Under the pieces are notes generated by a model. It saw only the letters and a program-made list of their open reading frames with translations, was not told where the DNA came from and ran no database searches. This document shows positions 28,690-37,636 of a stretch of DNA of 64,000 bases, piece after piece (the first letter of the stretch is position 1; each line of letters begins with the position of its first letter). Both the position numbers and the translations under genes were made by a program. The DNA lies in contig NZ_CP139035.1 in assembly GCF_029854705.2 (NCBI RefSeq), positions 2,170,001-2,234,000 of the forward strand. The letters are read 5' to 3'. Origin of the DNA: Akkermansia sp. N21116 (GTDB lineage Bacteria > Verrucomicrobiota > Verrucomicrobiia > Verrucomicrobiales > Akkermansiaceae).

Positions 28690-31404
28690 TTATTCCTCCG
28701 CTTCATATTGTCGGACAAGAATCAAGCGGAAGCCAATGGCTGGGTCCTTCGTACCCGGGGGCAGAGGGGTTCTTGCACGGATAGAAAGCTGGGCAGGCCG
28801 GAAGGAAAGGTAATTGCCGCCGCGCGCCGTATCGTAATCCTTGATCGGGATGAGAGCATTATCTCCTCCATATGAATCACCCACCCATTCTTGTACATTA
28901 CCGTCCAGATCATACAAGCCGAGGCGATTGGGATCATACGACTTGACAGGAGCAAGTTCCGGATAGCCGTCTTCGTATGAGGTAATAACCCGGAAGGAGG
29001 GTAGATAGGACAATGCGGAATCATCGGCAAAGTTCCCCGTATTATTCTTGGGAGGCCAGGCGGTACCCCAGTAAAACGCAGGAGTCTCGTTCATGGCGGA
29101 GAGCGAACGCTCGTAGGGAGTGGTTCCGTTTTCAGCACGGATATTGGCAAGAAGGCTCCATTCCTCATCCGTAGGAAGGCGGTAGGTATCGGTTCCAGAG
29201 ATGCGGCCGGAACGCCGTTCACGTCCAGTCAGCCATTTGGCAAAATGCTCTGCGTCCTTTTTAGAAACATTGGTGACCGGATAGTCGTTGCGGTCTTTCC
29301 ATTCCGGAGGCTCCGGAGTATCCTTGGAGGTGGATTTGTGGAATGCCCGGTAATCCTTGATACGCACTTCATGGGCAAGCGCCATGGCATCGGAGGCAAG
29401 CGGGACAAATTCCATATCCAGACTGTTTTTCCATGGGGAATCGTATTCTACGGACTCGTCCTTGTCCAATTGGAGGGAAAGATAGAGGTTTTCCGGGGAA
29501 AGACCATTGCGCTCAATTGTAGCGAAGCCGTCTTTTTTCACCTTGACCGAGTAGGGCGACTGTGGAACGGAGACCTGTTCCAGAGGCGTTCGCCCGATGT
29601 ATTTACCGTTCCAGAAAACACTGGCGTTTTCCGGTTGGGACAGGATTGTGACAGGAAGTTTCTTCTCTGGCTCTACGCGAATCCTGTAAGCCTGCATGGT
29701 ACCGTTGCGTGTCGAGTACCCGGGAATGGGCAGGGCGGTCATGACGTAGTTGGAACTGAGAATCCCCTTCTTCATGCATGCGGAAGTAATCCATTTCAGA
29801 TAGGAAATAATGCCTTCCTGATCAGTCAGGGCAAGTGGAGGCTTGCCGGTTGCAGGCGTTTCCGGCATTGAGATGACAGGGATGTTTTTTTTGTTCCCGC
29901 TTTTGGAGAGGAACTTATTGAAATCATCGATATTGAGGGGAGCTTCCGCCGTATGGCCTTCGCCATCGGGCATGAAACGGTTGTTTTCTGCATCAGTCCA
30001 GTATTCACCCTGAACCGGGGGATGGAAAGGTTTGAGAGTACCGCCGAGAACAAGAGTCTTGTTTTTTTCTACAACCCCCGTGCCCTTGATTTCTTCATAT
30101 CCCGTCTTGCGTATGGAGTAGACGGGAGAAATACCTGCCGGCACGGCAATGGGGCCATACGGGGTTTCATCCAGATAATTGCCCTTGTCATCGTAAACGG
30201 ACGCGCCTGCCGGAGAACTGGTGACCAGGACATAACCTTGCGAGGGCTGGGGCTTGGATTGCCAGAAGGGAGAAGCATCCTGCTGGGAGGATATGCTCGG
30301 AGCATTGACAGGTTGCCTTTGCTGGACAGGTGGGGTATCCTCCTGTTGTCCGGAAATATTCAGGATTTCCAGACTGCTTTTGGGAAGAAGATACCAAGCG
30401 ACTGCAACGACAATGCTAATGGAAACGAGGGCTCCCGCAATAGCGGAGAGAAGCATGCGGGCAGTATTGCCCAGAGGTTTTTTATGCTTTTTCTTCTTCC
30501 GTTTTTTGGAACCGTATTGTGGATGAAGGGACTTGCCTCGAAGGGAATCGATAGCATCGGCCAATTCCTCCGCAGTAGAGATTGTACAACGGGAAGCATC
30601 AGGTTCTCCTGCTTCGCAGATAATGTCGTTGAAGGCCAGCCATTTTTTACGCTGGGCTCCGTCCGGAATTTTGTCCGGTAGTTCCGGGAAATCCAGTCTG
30701 TCCCTGCCGCTGCTGATTTCATACAGCACCTTGGCCAGCGCATAAACGTCTGCCCGTTTGGTTCCCGGACCATCTGGAGGAATGTAACCTTCCGTACCGA
30801 CAAAACTGTGGTGGTCGTTTTTGGAAACAAGTCCGATATCGGCAAATTTCGGACGTCCATTGACGAAAACGACATTGGCCGGCTTGATGTCGCGATGGGT
30901 CAGGCCTTTGCTGTGAAGGTAAATCAACGCATGAGCCAGTTGGCTGCCTACTTCCAGACAATAATCCAAAGGAAGGGGGCGTTGCCCCGCAAGCTTCATA
31001 TCCGTATGGAGCGTCCGGGGAATATACTCAGCAGGGTCGATATGAATGCCGGCCTGGGCATCGTCCCCGAGCTCCATCACATAATAATAGAACGGAGATG
31101 GACTGGACTTGAAACCGACATGCAGAATGTGAACCAGGCCGGGATGGTTGCGAGCGATCGGCTCATAATACTGGACTCCCTGGAATTCACGATTGAACGT
31201 CCGCTCGTCCTCAAAGTCGTCCCTGCATACGATTTTGATTGCTCTCCATGCACCGGTCATGGATTTGGCAAGCCAAACCTCTCCATAGGCTCCGCTGCCG
31301 ATTTGGCGGACAACTTCGTGGTCCGGAATTTGAGGGGCTGGACGCAGTACCCGACCCGGCGAAACAACCGGAAGGGCTTTTGGCGTGGGAGGTACCGCGT
31401 CCAT
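28690..31404 (-). CDS. Membrane Ser/Thr protein kinase with PEGA and FGE-like domains
   Basis: A 904-residue Hanks-type kinase. Cytoplasmic kinase domain at about 30-290: Gly loop GSGAYG (36-41), Lys57, catalytic HRDIKPAN (170-177) and a DIG in place of DFG (189-191), a common variant in this phylum. A Lys-rich stretch (298-309) precedes one membrane helix (about 317-340). The external part has two PEGA domains (about 390-455 and 590-650; VTSSPAGASVYDDKG, ILSQPENASVFWNGKYIGRT) and a C-terminal formylglycine-generating-enzyme-like domain (about 655-900; RLPTDEEWSLLANI, GLYDLDGNVQEWVGDSYG, ARGGNYLS, GFRLILV). The final domain lacks the two active-site Cys of true FGE, so it is likely a binding or sensor module. 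Kbl lies upstream on the same strand. Confidence 0.88.
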   Translation of the reverse strand: MDAVPPTPKALPVVSPGRVLRPAPQIPDHEVVRQIGSGAYGEVWLAKSMTGAWRAIKIVCRDDFEDERTFNREFQGVQYYEPIARNHPGLVHILHVGFKSSPSPFYYYVMELGDDAQAGIHIDPAEYIPRTLHTDMKLAGQRPLPLDYCLEVGSQLAHALIYLHSKGLTHRDIKPANVVFVNGRPKFADIGLVSKNDHHSFVGTEGYIPPDGPGTKRADVYALAKVLYEISSGRDRLDFPELPDKIPDGAQRKKWLAFNDIICEAGEPDASRCTISTAEELADAIDSLRGKSLHPQYGSKKRKKKKHKKPLGNTARMLLSAIAGALVSISIVVAVAWYLLPKSSLEILNISGQQEDTPPVQQRQPVNAPSISSQQDASPFWQSKPQPSQGYVLVTSSPAGASVYDDKGNYLDETPYGPIAVPAGISPVYSIRKTGYEEIKGTGVVEKNKTLVLGGTLKPFHPPVQGEYWTDAENNRFMPDGEGHTAEAPLNIDDFNKFLSKSGNKKNIPVISMPETPATGKPPLALTDQEGIISYLKWITSACMKKGILSSNYVMTALPIPGYSTRNGTMQAYRIRVEPEKKLPVTILSQPENASVFWNGKYIGRTPLEQVSVPQSPYSVKVKKDGFATIERNGLSPENLYLSLQLDKDESVEYDSPWKNSLDMEFVPLASDAMALAHEVRIKDYRAFHKSTSKDTPEPPEWKDRNDYPVTNVSKKDAEHFAKWLTGRERRSGRISGTDTYRLPTDEEWSLLANIRAENGTTPYERSLSAMNETPAFYWGTAWPPKNNTGNFADDSALSYLPSFRVITSYEDGYPELAPVKSYDPNRLGLYDLDGNVQEWVGDSYGGDNALIPIKDYDTARGGNYLSFRPAQLSIRARTPLPPGTKDPAIGFRLILVRQYEAEE

Positions 31405-31448
31405 GATCGTTAATCAACTAAATGATCGGTGGGATGGCATCCCCCTGA

Positions 31449-32648
31449 TCAGGAGATGACGCCAAGGTTTTTACCAACCTTGCAGAAGGCTTCGATAGCC
31501 TTGTCGAGCTGTTCTTTCGTGTGAGCGCCCGAGATTTGCGTACGAATGCGAGCCTGGCCTTTGGGAACAACCGGATAGAAGAAGCCGACAGCGTACACTC
31601 CTTCGTTGAGAAGACCCTCGGAGAACTTCTGGGACAAGGCGGCATCGCCGAGCATGACCGGGGAAATCGGGTGGTCTTTGCCGGAAATGGTGAAGCCCGC
31701 GCCAGTCATGGCAGTCCGGAAGTAACGGGTGTTTTCCTCGACCCTGTCGCGGGCTTCCGTGGAACGTTCCAGAATGTCGATCACCTTCATCGTAGCAGCG
31801 GCGATGGCAGGCATGATACTGTTGGAGAAGAGATAGGGCCTGGAACGCTGGCGGAGGATCTCAATGACTTCCTTCGGTCCGGACGTATAGCCACCGTTGG
31901 CGCCGCCGAGAGCCTTGCCTAGCGTACCTGTAGTGATATCGATCTTTCCGAGGAGGCCGCAATATTCATGCGTTCCGCGTCCCGTTGCTCCCATGAAACC
32001 GGTGGAGTGGCTATCGTCGAAGTGGAAAATAGCATTGTATTTGGCGGCTAAGTCGCGCACCTTGTCCAGCTGGGCAATAATGCCGTCCATGGAGAAGACA
32101 CCGTCCGTAGAGATCAGCTTGATTTTGGCACCTTCGGCATCGGCCTGCTGAAGTTTGGCTTCCAGATCGGCCATGTCATTGTTGTTGTAACGGTAACGCT
32201 TGGCTTTGCAGAGGCGGACTCCGTCAATAATGGAGGCATGGTTGAGAGCATCGGAAATAATAGCGTCTTCAGGTCCGAGCAGGGCTTCAAAAAGGCCGCC
32301 GTTGGCATCGAAGCAAGAACCGTACAAGATGGTGTCTTCCGTACCCAGGAAATGGCTGAGGCGTTCTTCCAGAGCTTTGTGAAGCGTCTGCGTACCGCAG
32401 ATAAAGCGGACGGATGCCACGCCGAAACCCCAGCGTTTGATTGCATCGCGGGCGGCTTCCATGACTTCCGGGTGGTTGGCCAAGCCGAGGTAATTATTGG
32501 CGCACATATTGATGACGGAACGGCCATCCTTGAGCGTTACTTGGGAATATTGCTGGGAATCGATGAATCGTTCGCTCTTGTAGAGGCCTTGGGTTCGCAA
32601 ATCGGCGAGGGCTTCATTCAGCGCGCTTTTGAATTCTGCGGGGATCAT
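31449..32648 (-). CDS. kbl: Glycine C-acetyltransferase (2-amino-3-ketobutyrate CoA ligase)
   Basis: A 399-residue PLP enzyme of the alpha-oxoamine synthase family that, with threonine dehydrogenase, interconverts threonine-derived aminoketobutyrate plus CoA with glycine plus acetyl-CoA. Segments are [59 protein letters not shown] and the PLP-lysine at about residue 245 in [15 protein letters not shown]. The ATG at 32648 gives the usual Kbl length; the frame extends to 32834 but those 62 residues have no family similarity. No tdh gene is next to it. The kinase gene begins 44 bases downstream on the same strand. Confidence 0.95.
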   Translation of the reverse strand: MIPAEFKSALNEALADLRTQGLYKSERFIDSQQYSQVTLKDGRSVINMCANNYLGLANHPEVMEAARDAIKRWGFGVASVRFICGTQTLHKALEERLSHFLGTEDTILYGSCFDANGGLFEALLGPEDAIISDALNHASIIDGVRLCKAKRYRYNNNDMADLEAKLQQADAEGAKIKLISTDGVFSMDGIIAQLDKVRDLAAKYNAIFHFDDSHSTGFMGATGRGTHEYCGLLGKIDITTGTLGKALGGANGGYTSGPKEVIEILRQRSRPYLFSNSIMPAIAAATMKVIDILERSTEARDRVEENTRYFRTAMTGAGFTISGKDHPISPVMLGDAALSQKFSEGLLNEGVYAVGFFYPVVPKGQARIRTQISGAHTKEQLDKAIEAFCKVGKNLGVIS

Positions 32649-32814
32649 AATGACGAGATTGTTTGAATTGAAATACCGCTGGAGAGAAAAAAGACTCCAT
32701 CGGGCACTCCCCGACTTTACCACAAGAGAATCCAATGGAAAAGTAGAAACACTCTCCTGGGTAAAAGTTATGGGCACCACCTCGAAATTGATGGATGAGG
32801 CAATTTGTAAAACA

Positions 32815-32848
32815 AACAAAAAAGTCCTAAACACAATGTGTTAGGACT
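32815..32848 (-). terminator. Terminator after tRNA-Leu
   Basis: On the minus strand AGTCCTAA (32848-32841) pairs with TTAGGACT (32830-32823), with a short inner stem, followed by a T run (TTTTTTG). It lies 18 bases past the tRNA 3' end. Confidence 0.85.
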
Positions 32849-32865
32849 ATTAGGAGCAATAGCTT

Positions 32866-32951
32866 TGGTACTCCCGACGGGACTCGAACCCGTACGCCGT
32901 TGCCGGCAGCAGATTTTAAGTCTGCAGCGTCTACCATTCCGCCACAGGAGC
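32866..32951 (-). tRNA. tRNA-Leu (anticodon UAA)
   Basis: An 86-base class II tRNA. The acceptor GCTCCTG pairs with CGGGAGT (two G-U pairs), followed by discriminator A and an encoded CCA. The D-arm GGCGGAATGGTAGACGC is typical for tRNA-Leu. The anticodon arm CAGACTTAAAATCTG has loop CTTAAAA, giving anticodon UAA. A long variable arm (TGCCGGCAACGGCG) and a standard T-arm GGGTTCGAGTCCC follow. Confidence 0.97.
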
Positions 32952-33032
32952 ATTGATTGTTCGGTCAAGACCGGGGCTTACTATAGTGGCTTTAGTAAAA
33001 ATTTTCAAGTAGGAATGGTCGAAGGATACAAG

Positions 33033-33065
33033 AAAAAGGCAGACATGGGGGAATCCATGCCTGCC
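33033..33065 (-). terminator. Terminator after ridA-like gene
   Basis: Minus-strand hairpin GGCAG-x-CATGG paired with CCATG-x-CTGCC (33065-33038), followed by TTTTTCTTGT. It lies about 35 bases beyond the stop. Confidence 0.75.
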
Positions 33066-33100
33066 TCGAAAGGATGAATATGCTTACACAGCGTTCAATG

Positions 33101-33562
33101 TTAGTCGGCTACTTCGACAACGAGGCTGATTTCTACAGCAACGTTGAGGGGCAGGGCCGAGACACCGACCGCCGTGCGGCTGTGCCGGCCTATTTCTCCG
33201 AATATTTCGAGCAGAAGGTCGGAGGCTCCATTGAGGACTTTGGGGTGGTCGTAGAATTCGGGACCGGCATTGACGAATCCGTTAAGGGCGACAATGCGGG
33301 TGATTTTTTCTAGGGAACCGACTGCTTGTTCAACAACGGCGAGGCGGTTGAGAATAGCGGCTCGTGCCGCAGCCTGGCCCTGTTCCAAGGTCAATTCCTG
33401 GCCTACTTTACCGTAGAAGGAGTCTTCTCCATTGACGGAGATGCCTCCGGAGAGGTGGAGGAGGTTGCCGGTGCGGACGCACTGAACGTAGGAACCTACG
33501 GGGGCAGGGGCCGGGTGAAGTTTGTAGCCTTTTTCTTCGAGTCGTTGACGGATAGTGTCCAT
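33101..33562 (-). CDS. RidA/YjgF family protein
   Basis: A 153-residue member of the RidA (YjgF/YER057c/UK114) family, which hydrolyses reactive enamine/imine intermediates. The subgroup with a longer N terminus is suggested by RQRLEEKGYKLHPAPAPVGSY, then NLLHLSGGISV. The core contains AAARAAILNRLAVVEQAVGS, ITRIVALNGFVNAGPEF and the C-terminal SRTAVGVSALPLNVAVEISL. The Arg in SRTAVG is the position that binds substrate carboxylates in active RidA. The ATG at 33562 gives the family N terminus; the frame runs on to 33646. It is divergent from the RG-rich protein gene. Confidence 0.9.
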   Translation of the reverse strand: MDTIRQRLEEKGYKLHPAPAPVGSYVQCVRTGNLLHLSGGISVNGEDSFYGKVGQELTLEQGQAAARAAILNRLAVVEQAVGSLEKITRIVALNGFVNAGPEFYDHPKVLNGASDLLLEIFGEIGRHSRTAVGVSALPLNVAVEISLVVEVAD

Positions 33563-33747
33563 GTCGGTAATGGGGGTGAATGGTGTATCGAGAGGTTGAA
33601 ATATGCGCCGGAAGAACGGGACGAATAGACCGGTTTTGGCGGGCAAATATGCCTCTCAACACACAAATTGCACAAATTCATGGCGTCTAGCACGCAAAAT
33701 GATTGCCATGCCTCATGTTTACTTGCTAATGAAACACGGACACAATC

Positions 33748-35454
33748 ATGACCGAAGAAACATCCAAGCAGGATTCGTTTGATGACAACCTTGATCTGTC
33801 GGGGTTGACCGATTTCCAGTTCGGCCCGGCCTGGGCTCGTCAACGGGAAACCGGCGACAAGCCGCGACGTGCCGACTTTTCTTCTTTCCGTAATCGGGAG
33901 GAACGAGGAAGTGGGCGATTCAGGAAAGAAGGATCCGCTGAACGTGCCGGCGGTCGGGGTGGCGAAAGACGTCAGGGACAAGGGTTCCGTGGCGAACGTC
34001 GCGATCGCACGACCGGCAGAGATGACCGTCGAGAAGGCGGCCAGGGAGGAAACCGCTTCCGCCAGGGAGGACGCCCGCAGGGCAAGGGGGGACGTTTTGA
34101 TCGTCCGCGCCAGCCTAGGGAGGAACTTGCCGAACCGACGCCGGGACTTCGCGTGGAGTTGCGTCCTGTCGATGTTCTGCTTGCGGTATGGGCGGCTGAG
34201 GTGAATAAACACAAACGCGCTGTTTCTCTGTTTGATTTCGCTAAAGTTGTGATGGGCGGTCGTGATCGGTACGATCTCGTCTATATGAAGCAGGAGGGAG
34301 GCCCTCAGTTGATTCAGTCCAAGAAGGAGGATCGTTCCTGCTGGATTTCCCGTGAGGAGGCTTTGCGTTTCCTGTGGGGAGCTCCGTGGTTTAATGAATT
34401 TTACAAGACTGAAGAAGAACCAGTGGATCCTCCCAAGGGTGATTTTCAGGGAATAGCAAAATGCCGTCTTTCCGGAGATTTGATCGGTCCGGTGAATTGG
34501 CACGGTTACCAAGCCGCTGTGGCGGCCTTGCACCGTGACAAGTTCTCCAATATGTCGGTTGACGATTTCCGCCGTACGATTGAAATCGTCAAGGATGAGG
34601 AAGTCGTTCAAAAGTGGTTGGCGGAAGCTAGTCGCCGTATCGTCTGGAAGCCTGTTCGCGAGGACGCCGGAGACGTTATTCTCGCGGATCGTGCCGCTGT
34701 GGAGAAGGATTTTAGCGACCATCATTTCGATGAAGTCTATCTCGTGGGAGACAAGGTGTTTGTCAATGGAGCGGCCGACAGGAAGCATCTTTCTCCCGGA
34801 CTCTGGGCACACTTGGTGAAACTGGCCGATGTGACGAGAAAGCATCCCAGTATGTTGATCCCTAACCTTTGCCACGGTCTTGCCCGTCATCATATGCCCA
34901 TTTTTAAATGGAATAACGGGCATCATACCGGTCCGAGCAGGCCGCGAACGGTTCCGTCGGGGACGGTACTTGCCGATAATATGACGGCTATTCTCAACTG
35001 GGTCCGGGAACATGCGGGCCAGGGGGTGGATGTCATGCTCAATGAACTCGGAGGTGTTTTACCCAAGGTTTCGGAAGAGGGTGCCAGGGAGGCTCCAGTG
35101 CCAGTTGATCCGGCTCCGACTGCTTCGGATGCGGGTGATCTGGAATCGGCGTCTGCCGAACCGATGGCTGACGAGGTTGTCGTTCCCTCCGAGGAGAAGG
35201 TCGAAGAAATTACTGCGGTTGAAACGGAGTCTCCGGTTACAGAAGTTGCCGTAGAACCGGTTCCTGCTGCCGTTCCATCGGAAGGAGAACCTGCTGAAGT
35301 GAAAGCGGCAGTTCCTGTTGTTTCTGAAGAAGATCTTATCAGAAACCGCCGTCAGGAATTGGTGCGCGATATTCTTTGGCTGTGCGAGCAGGGATATATC
35401 CTTGTCTTTGCAGATAGGACGGTTTTCCTGCCCAAATCTTCTGTTGAAGCTTAA
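33748..35454 (+). CDS. RG-rich, probably RNA-binding protein of unknown function
   Basis: A 568-residue protein in three parts. Residues ~35-130 are Arg/Gly-rich and disordered (ERAGGRGGERRQGQGFRGER, GGQGGNRFRQGGRPQGKGGR), like RGG boxes of RNA-binding proteins. Residues ~135-430 form a folded region I do not recognise, with RPVDVLLAVWAAEVNKHKRA, a WISREEALRFLWGAPWFNEF stretch and RKHPSMLIPNLCHGLARHHM. The rest is an acidic Pro/Val/Glu linker (VEEITAVETESPVTEVAVEP) ending in a short helix, IRNRRQELVRDILWLCEQGY, and a VFADRTVFLPK strand. The C-terminal helix-strand pair resembles the end of a wHTH unit. It is divergent from ridA with its own terminator. Function unknown; an RNA or ribosome role is inference. 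Confidence 0.75.
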   Translation: MTEETSKQDSFDDNLDLSGLTDFQFGPAWARQRETGDKPRRADFSSFRNREERGSGRFRKEGSAERAGGRGGERRQGQGFRGERRDRTTGRDDRREGGQGGNRFRQGGRPQGKGGRFDRPRQPREELAEPTPGLRVELRPVDVLLAVWAAEVNKHKRAVSLFDFAKVVMGGRDRYDLVYMKQEGGPQLIQSKKEDRSCWISREEALRFLWGAPWFNEFYKTEEEPVDPPKGDFQGIAKCRLSGDLIGPVNWHGYQAAVAALHRDKFSNMSVDDFRRTIEIVKDEEVVQKWLAEASRRIVWKPVREDAGDVILADRAAVEKDFSDHHFDEVYLVGDKVFVNGAADRKHLSPGLWAHLVKLADVTRKHPSMLIPNLCHGLARHHMPIFKWNNGHHTGPSRPRTVPSGTVLADNMTAILNWVREHAGQGVDVMLNELGGVLPKVSEEGAREAPVPVDPAPTASDAGDLESASAEPMADEVVVPSEEKVEEITAVETESPVTEVAVEPVPAAVPSEGEPAEVKAAVPVVSEEDLIRNRRQELVRDILWLCEQGYILVFADRTVFLPKSSVEA

Positions 35455-35478
35455 TTGAACAGCAAATAATAAAATCAA

Positions 35479-35527
35479 GCAGCCTCACCCGCGGTATGAT
35501 TCCGGAAGTGAGGCTGCCTGTTTTTTT
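35479..35527 (+). terminator. Terminator after the RG-rich protein gene
   Basis: A 10-bp stem GCAGCCTCAC (35479-35488) with GTGAGGCTGC (35508-35517) is followed by CTGTTTTTTT. It lies 25 bases after the stop and faces the convergent lipoprotein gene. Confidence 0.85.
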
Positions 35528-35588
35528 ATTGTACCAATTTTACATCTTGGCTACCGGGGAATGCTGAAGGAAGTCTGACTTGTCGAGG

Positions 35589-36539
35589 TTATCTTCTGGA
35601 AGGGCGATGGTGGGAGGAAGGACCGAATGATCCGGCTCCGTCCCGCGAACTTGAGGATCTGTCAGACGAGGATGTACTGCTGGATGATGATGAATGGCTT
35701 GAATAGTAGCTGTCGCTGAATGGCCTGCTGCCACCGGATCCGGAGTAGGAACTTACGGGGGTATATGAACCTCCGCTGAAGGAAGGACGACTATGGCGAC
35801 CGCTGTTTCCCGAAGAGGAGCTGGGAGCATGGGGGCGTGAAGAGGCTTCCGGTCGATTACTGACAGTCCATTGGGGATCGCCGGTCCCCGGGCGAATCGC
35901 GGAAGAAGGACGTCCCGGACGATTGCCCGATGGCCTGTTGTTATTTTCCGGTCTGTTCCAGGAAGGTGTATTTGGGGAGGGTCTATGACCCGCTGATGGC
36001 CTGTTATACGAGGGATGGGAAGAGTTGGGCCTATTGTTGTAGGAAGGGGAGGAGGGGCGGTGGGAGTTACTGCCCGGTCGTGAAGGAGGCATGGGCTGGG
36101 GCCTGTTGTTGGGGCGATGGTATACTAAGGGCCGACCATGATTCCACGAGGGTTTCGGACGTTCCAGATAACGGACTCCGTGCGGCCAGTGGTAGTGCCC
36201 TCGGTAATAGTATGCGGGTCTCCATGAGGGAACGTAGCAGTTGCTGTACAGGAGGTTGATGGAAAAGATGGGACTTCCGGCCGGGCTGTATCCGTAAACG
36301 GGTCTGCCCGCATAATAGCCATAGATGGGGAAACCGGCGCTGTCGTACATATAATTTCCATAGCCGGTATAGCTGTTGTAGCTGACGTAGTCTCCTCCGT
36401 ATCCCGATGAGGCATAAGTGGTGGATACGGACATGTTGTCCCAATAGGGATCTGCAACGCAGCCGGAAAGAAGTAGGCATCCGGCTAGTATGCTGGCGAG
36501 AGCCCTGAAAGGCTTGGGAATGTGGATGAACTGTTGCAT
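35589..36539 (-). CDS. Low-complexity Pro/Ser/Arg/Asn-rich lipoprotein
   Basis: A 316-residue predicted lipoprotein (LAGCLLLSGC, lipid Cys near residue 27). Residues ~30-115 are Tyr/Gly-rich (YASSGYGGDYVSYNSYTGYG, FPIYGYYAGRPVYGYSPAGS). After WRPAYYYRGHYHWPHGVRYL comes a long disordered NRP/SRP-type region and a Ser-rich tail (YYSSHSSSSSSTSSSDRSSS). I know no family for it. Such composition is common in surface or periplasmic wall-associated lipoproteins. It is convergent with the RG-rich gene. Confidence 0.7.
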   Translation of the reverse strand: MQQFIHIPKPFRALASILAGCLLLSGCVADPYWDNMSVSTTYASSGYGGDYVSYNSYTGYGNYMYDSAGFPIYGYYAGRPVYGYSPAGSPIFSINLLYSNCYVPSWRPAYYYRGHYHWPHGVRYLERPKPSWNHGRPLVYHRPNNRPQPMPPSRPGSNSHRPSSPSYNNRPNSSHPSYNRPSAGHRPSPNTPSWNRPENNNRPSGNRPGRPSSAIRPGTGDPQWTVSNRPEASSRPHAPSSSSGNSGRHSRPSFSGGSYTPVSSYSGSGGSRPFSDSYYSSHSSSSSSTSSSDRSSSSRDGAGSFGPSSHHRPSRR

Positions 36540-36654
36540 GGAACTTACTCCTTTACCTGTAAAGCGACACGGATCCCATTTTTTGTGGAATAAAAATTCG
36601 AGGCTTGGCTTTGTTTCTTGTTATAGAGCCACTCTTTTTCTAAAATTGCAAGCG

Positions 36655-37503
36655 ATGACACGGGATAGGGAATGTTTAGTTGAAGGCAAAACGGTTGGGT
36701 TGACTGTTTTTTGCGATAAGGCGCCTCGGACGTTGGCACGGACGCTGGCTTCTTATGAAAGGAGCGGGTTGCTTCGGTTTTTTGACGATGTCTGTGTATT
36801 TTTTATCGGAGGGCACAATGGGGATTCTGCCGTGGCGTCCAAGTACGGATTGAGAAGTTTCATGATTGATGATGGACTGGGATTTGGCGGTGCTTTGAAG
36901 AAGGCCGTAGACGTAATGGATGCGGATTACGTGTTGATGGTGGATCATGATCGGGCTGTGTGGGGGGGGAGTACTGTGGAAAAGTTGCGTGAGCAATTGA
37001 CCGAGGCGATGGGGGTGCTTGTCCGGGATGCTGCGGATGTTGTCCGGTTGCGTCATTCATGGATGGGTAAATCTCCGGTTAGTGCGGCAGCGGTTTATTC
37101 CTACTTTTATCCGGTGGATCAATTGTCCAGCCGATGGAAACATGCTGAGAATTTGTCGGATGCTCCTTCATGGATGAAATTTTTCAGGAGATTGATGAAT
37201 CCTCTCCGTGCCAAGAGATGGATTGGGAGATCCGTTTATGTGGAAGAAAATCCGCATTTGAAATTTCCTTCATACATTCACAAGGATGGCAATTTGTTTA
37301 TTGTGGATAGCGCCGTATTCCATTGGAGCAATCAACCGAGTCTTGTTTCGATGGGATTTTTAAAGAAGCAAATTATGGGAGCAACGGAGCATTCCCTTTT
37401 TTCACAATGTGTGACGGGGAGCGATTTGGAACGTCTTGTCAATTCTAGGAAATGGCGGAACGCGCACCATAGAATTGGTGTAGCCCCGGGTATTTTCCTT
37501 TGA
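36655..37503 (+). CDS. Glycosyltransferase-like protein (GT-A fold)
   Basis: A 282-residue protein starting at ATG 36655 (MTRDRECL...). It has the order of a small GT-A/family-2-like glycosyltransferase: TVFCDKAPRTLARTLASYER at the N terminus, FIGGHNGDSAVASKYGLRSF, then GGALKKAVDVMDADYVLMVD followed by HDRAVWGG, where VDHD can act as the metal-binding D-x-D. The C-terminal half (PSYIHKDGNLFIVDSAVFHW, MGFLKKQIMGATEHSLF) fits an acceptor domain. No signal peptide or membrane helix is visible. It is alone, divergent from the low-complexity lipoprotein. The donor and acceptor are unknown. Confidence 0.65.
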   Translation: MTRDRECLVEGKTVGLTVFCDKAPRTLARTLASYERSGLLRFFDDVCVFFIGGHNGDSAVASKYGLRSFMIDDGLGFGGALKKAVDVMDADYVLMVDHDRAVWGGSTVEKLREQLTEAMGVLVRDAADVVRLRHSWMGKSPVSAAAVYSYFYPVDQLSSRWKHAENLSDAPSWMKFFRRLMNPLRAKRWIGRSVYVEENPHLKFPSYIHKDGNLFIVDSAVFHWSNQPSLVSMGFLKKQIMGATEHSLFSQCVTGSDLERLVNSRKWRNAHHRIGVAPGIFL

Positions 37504-37636
37504 CTGTGTATCTCGTCTCCGGCATCCGGTTCGTTTGATGAAACCGGAGTAGAGACATTTAGCTGCTTATTCGCAGGATACGTACCGGATTTCCAGCGAA
37601 GGATTTGTCTTTCCGTATGAGGTAAGGAAGGAGTAT

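Noticed and set aside
32649-32834. N-terminal extension of kbl
   Set aside because: No similarity to the family. The ATG at 32648 gives the usual 399-residue protein.
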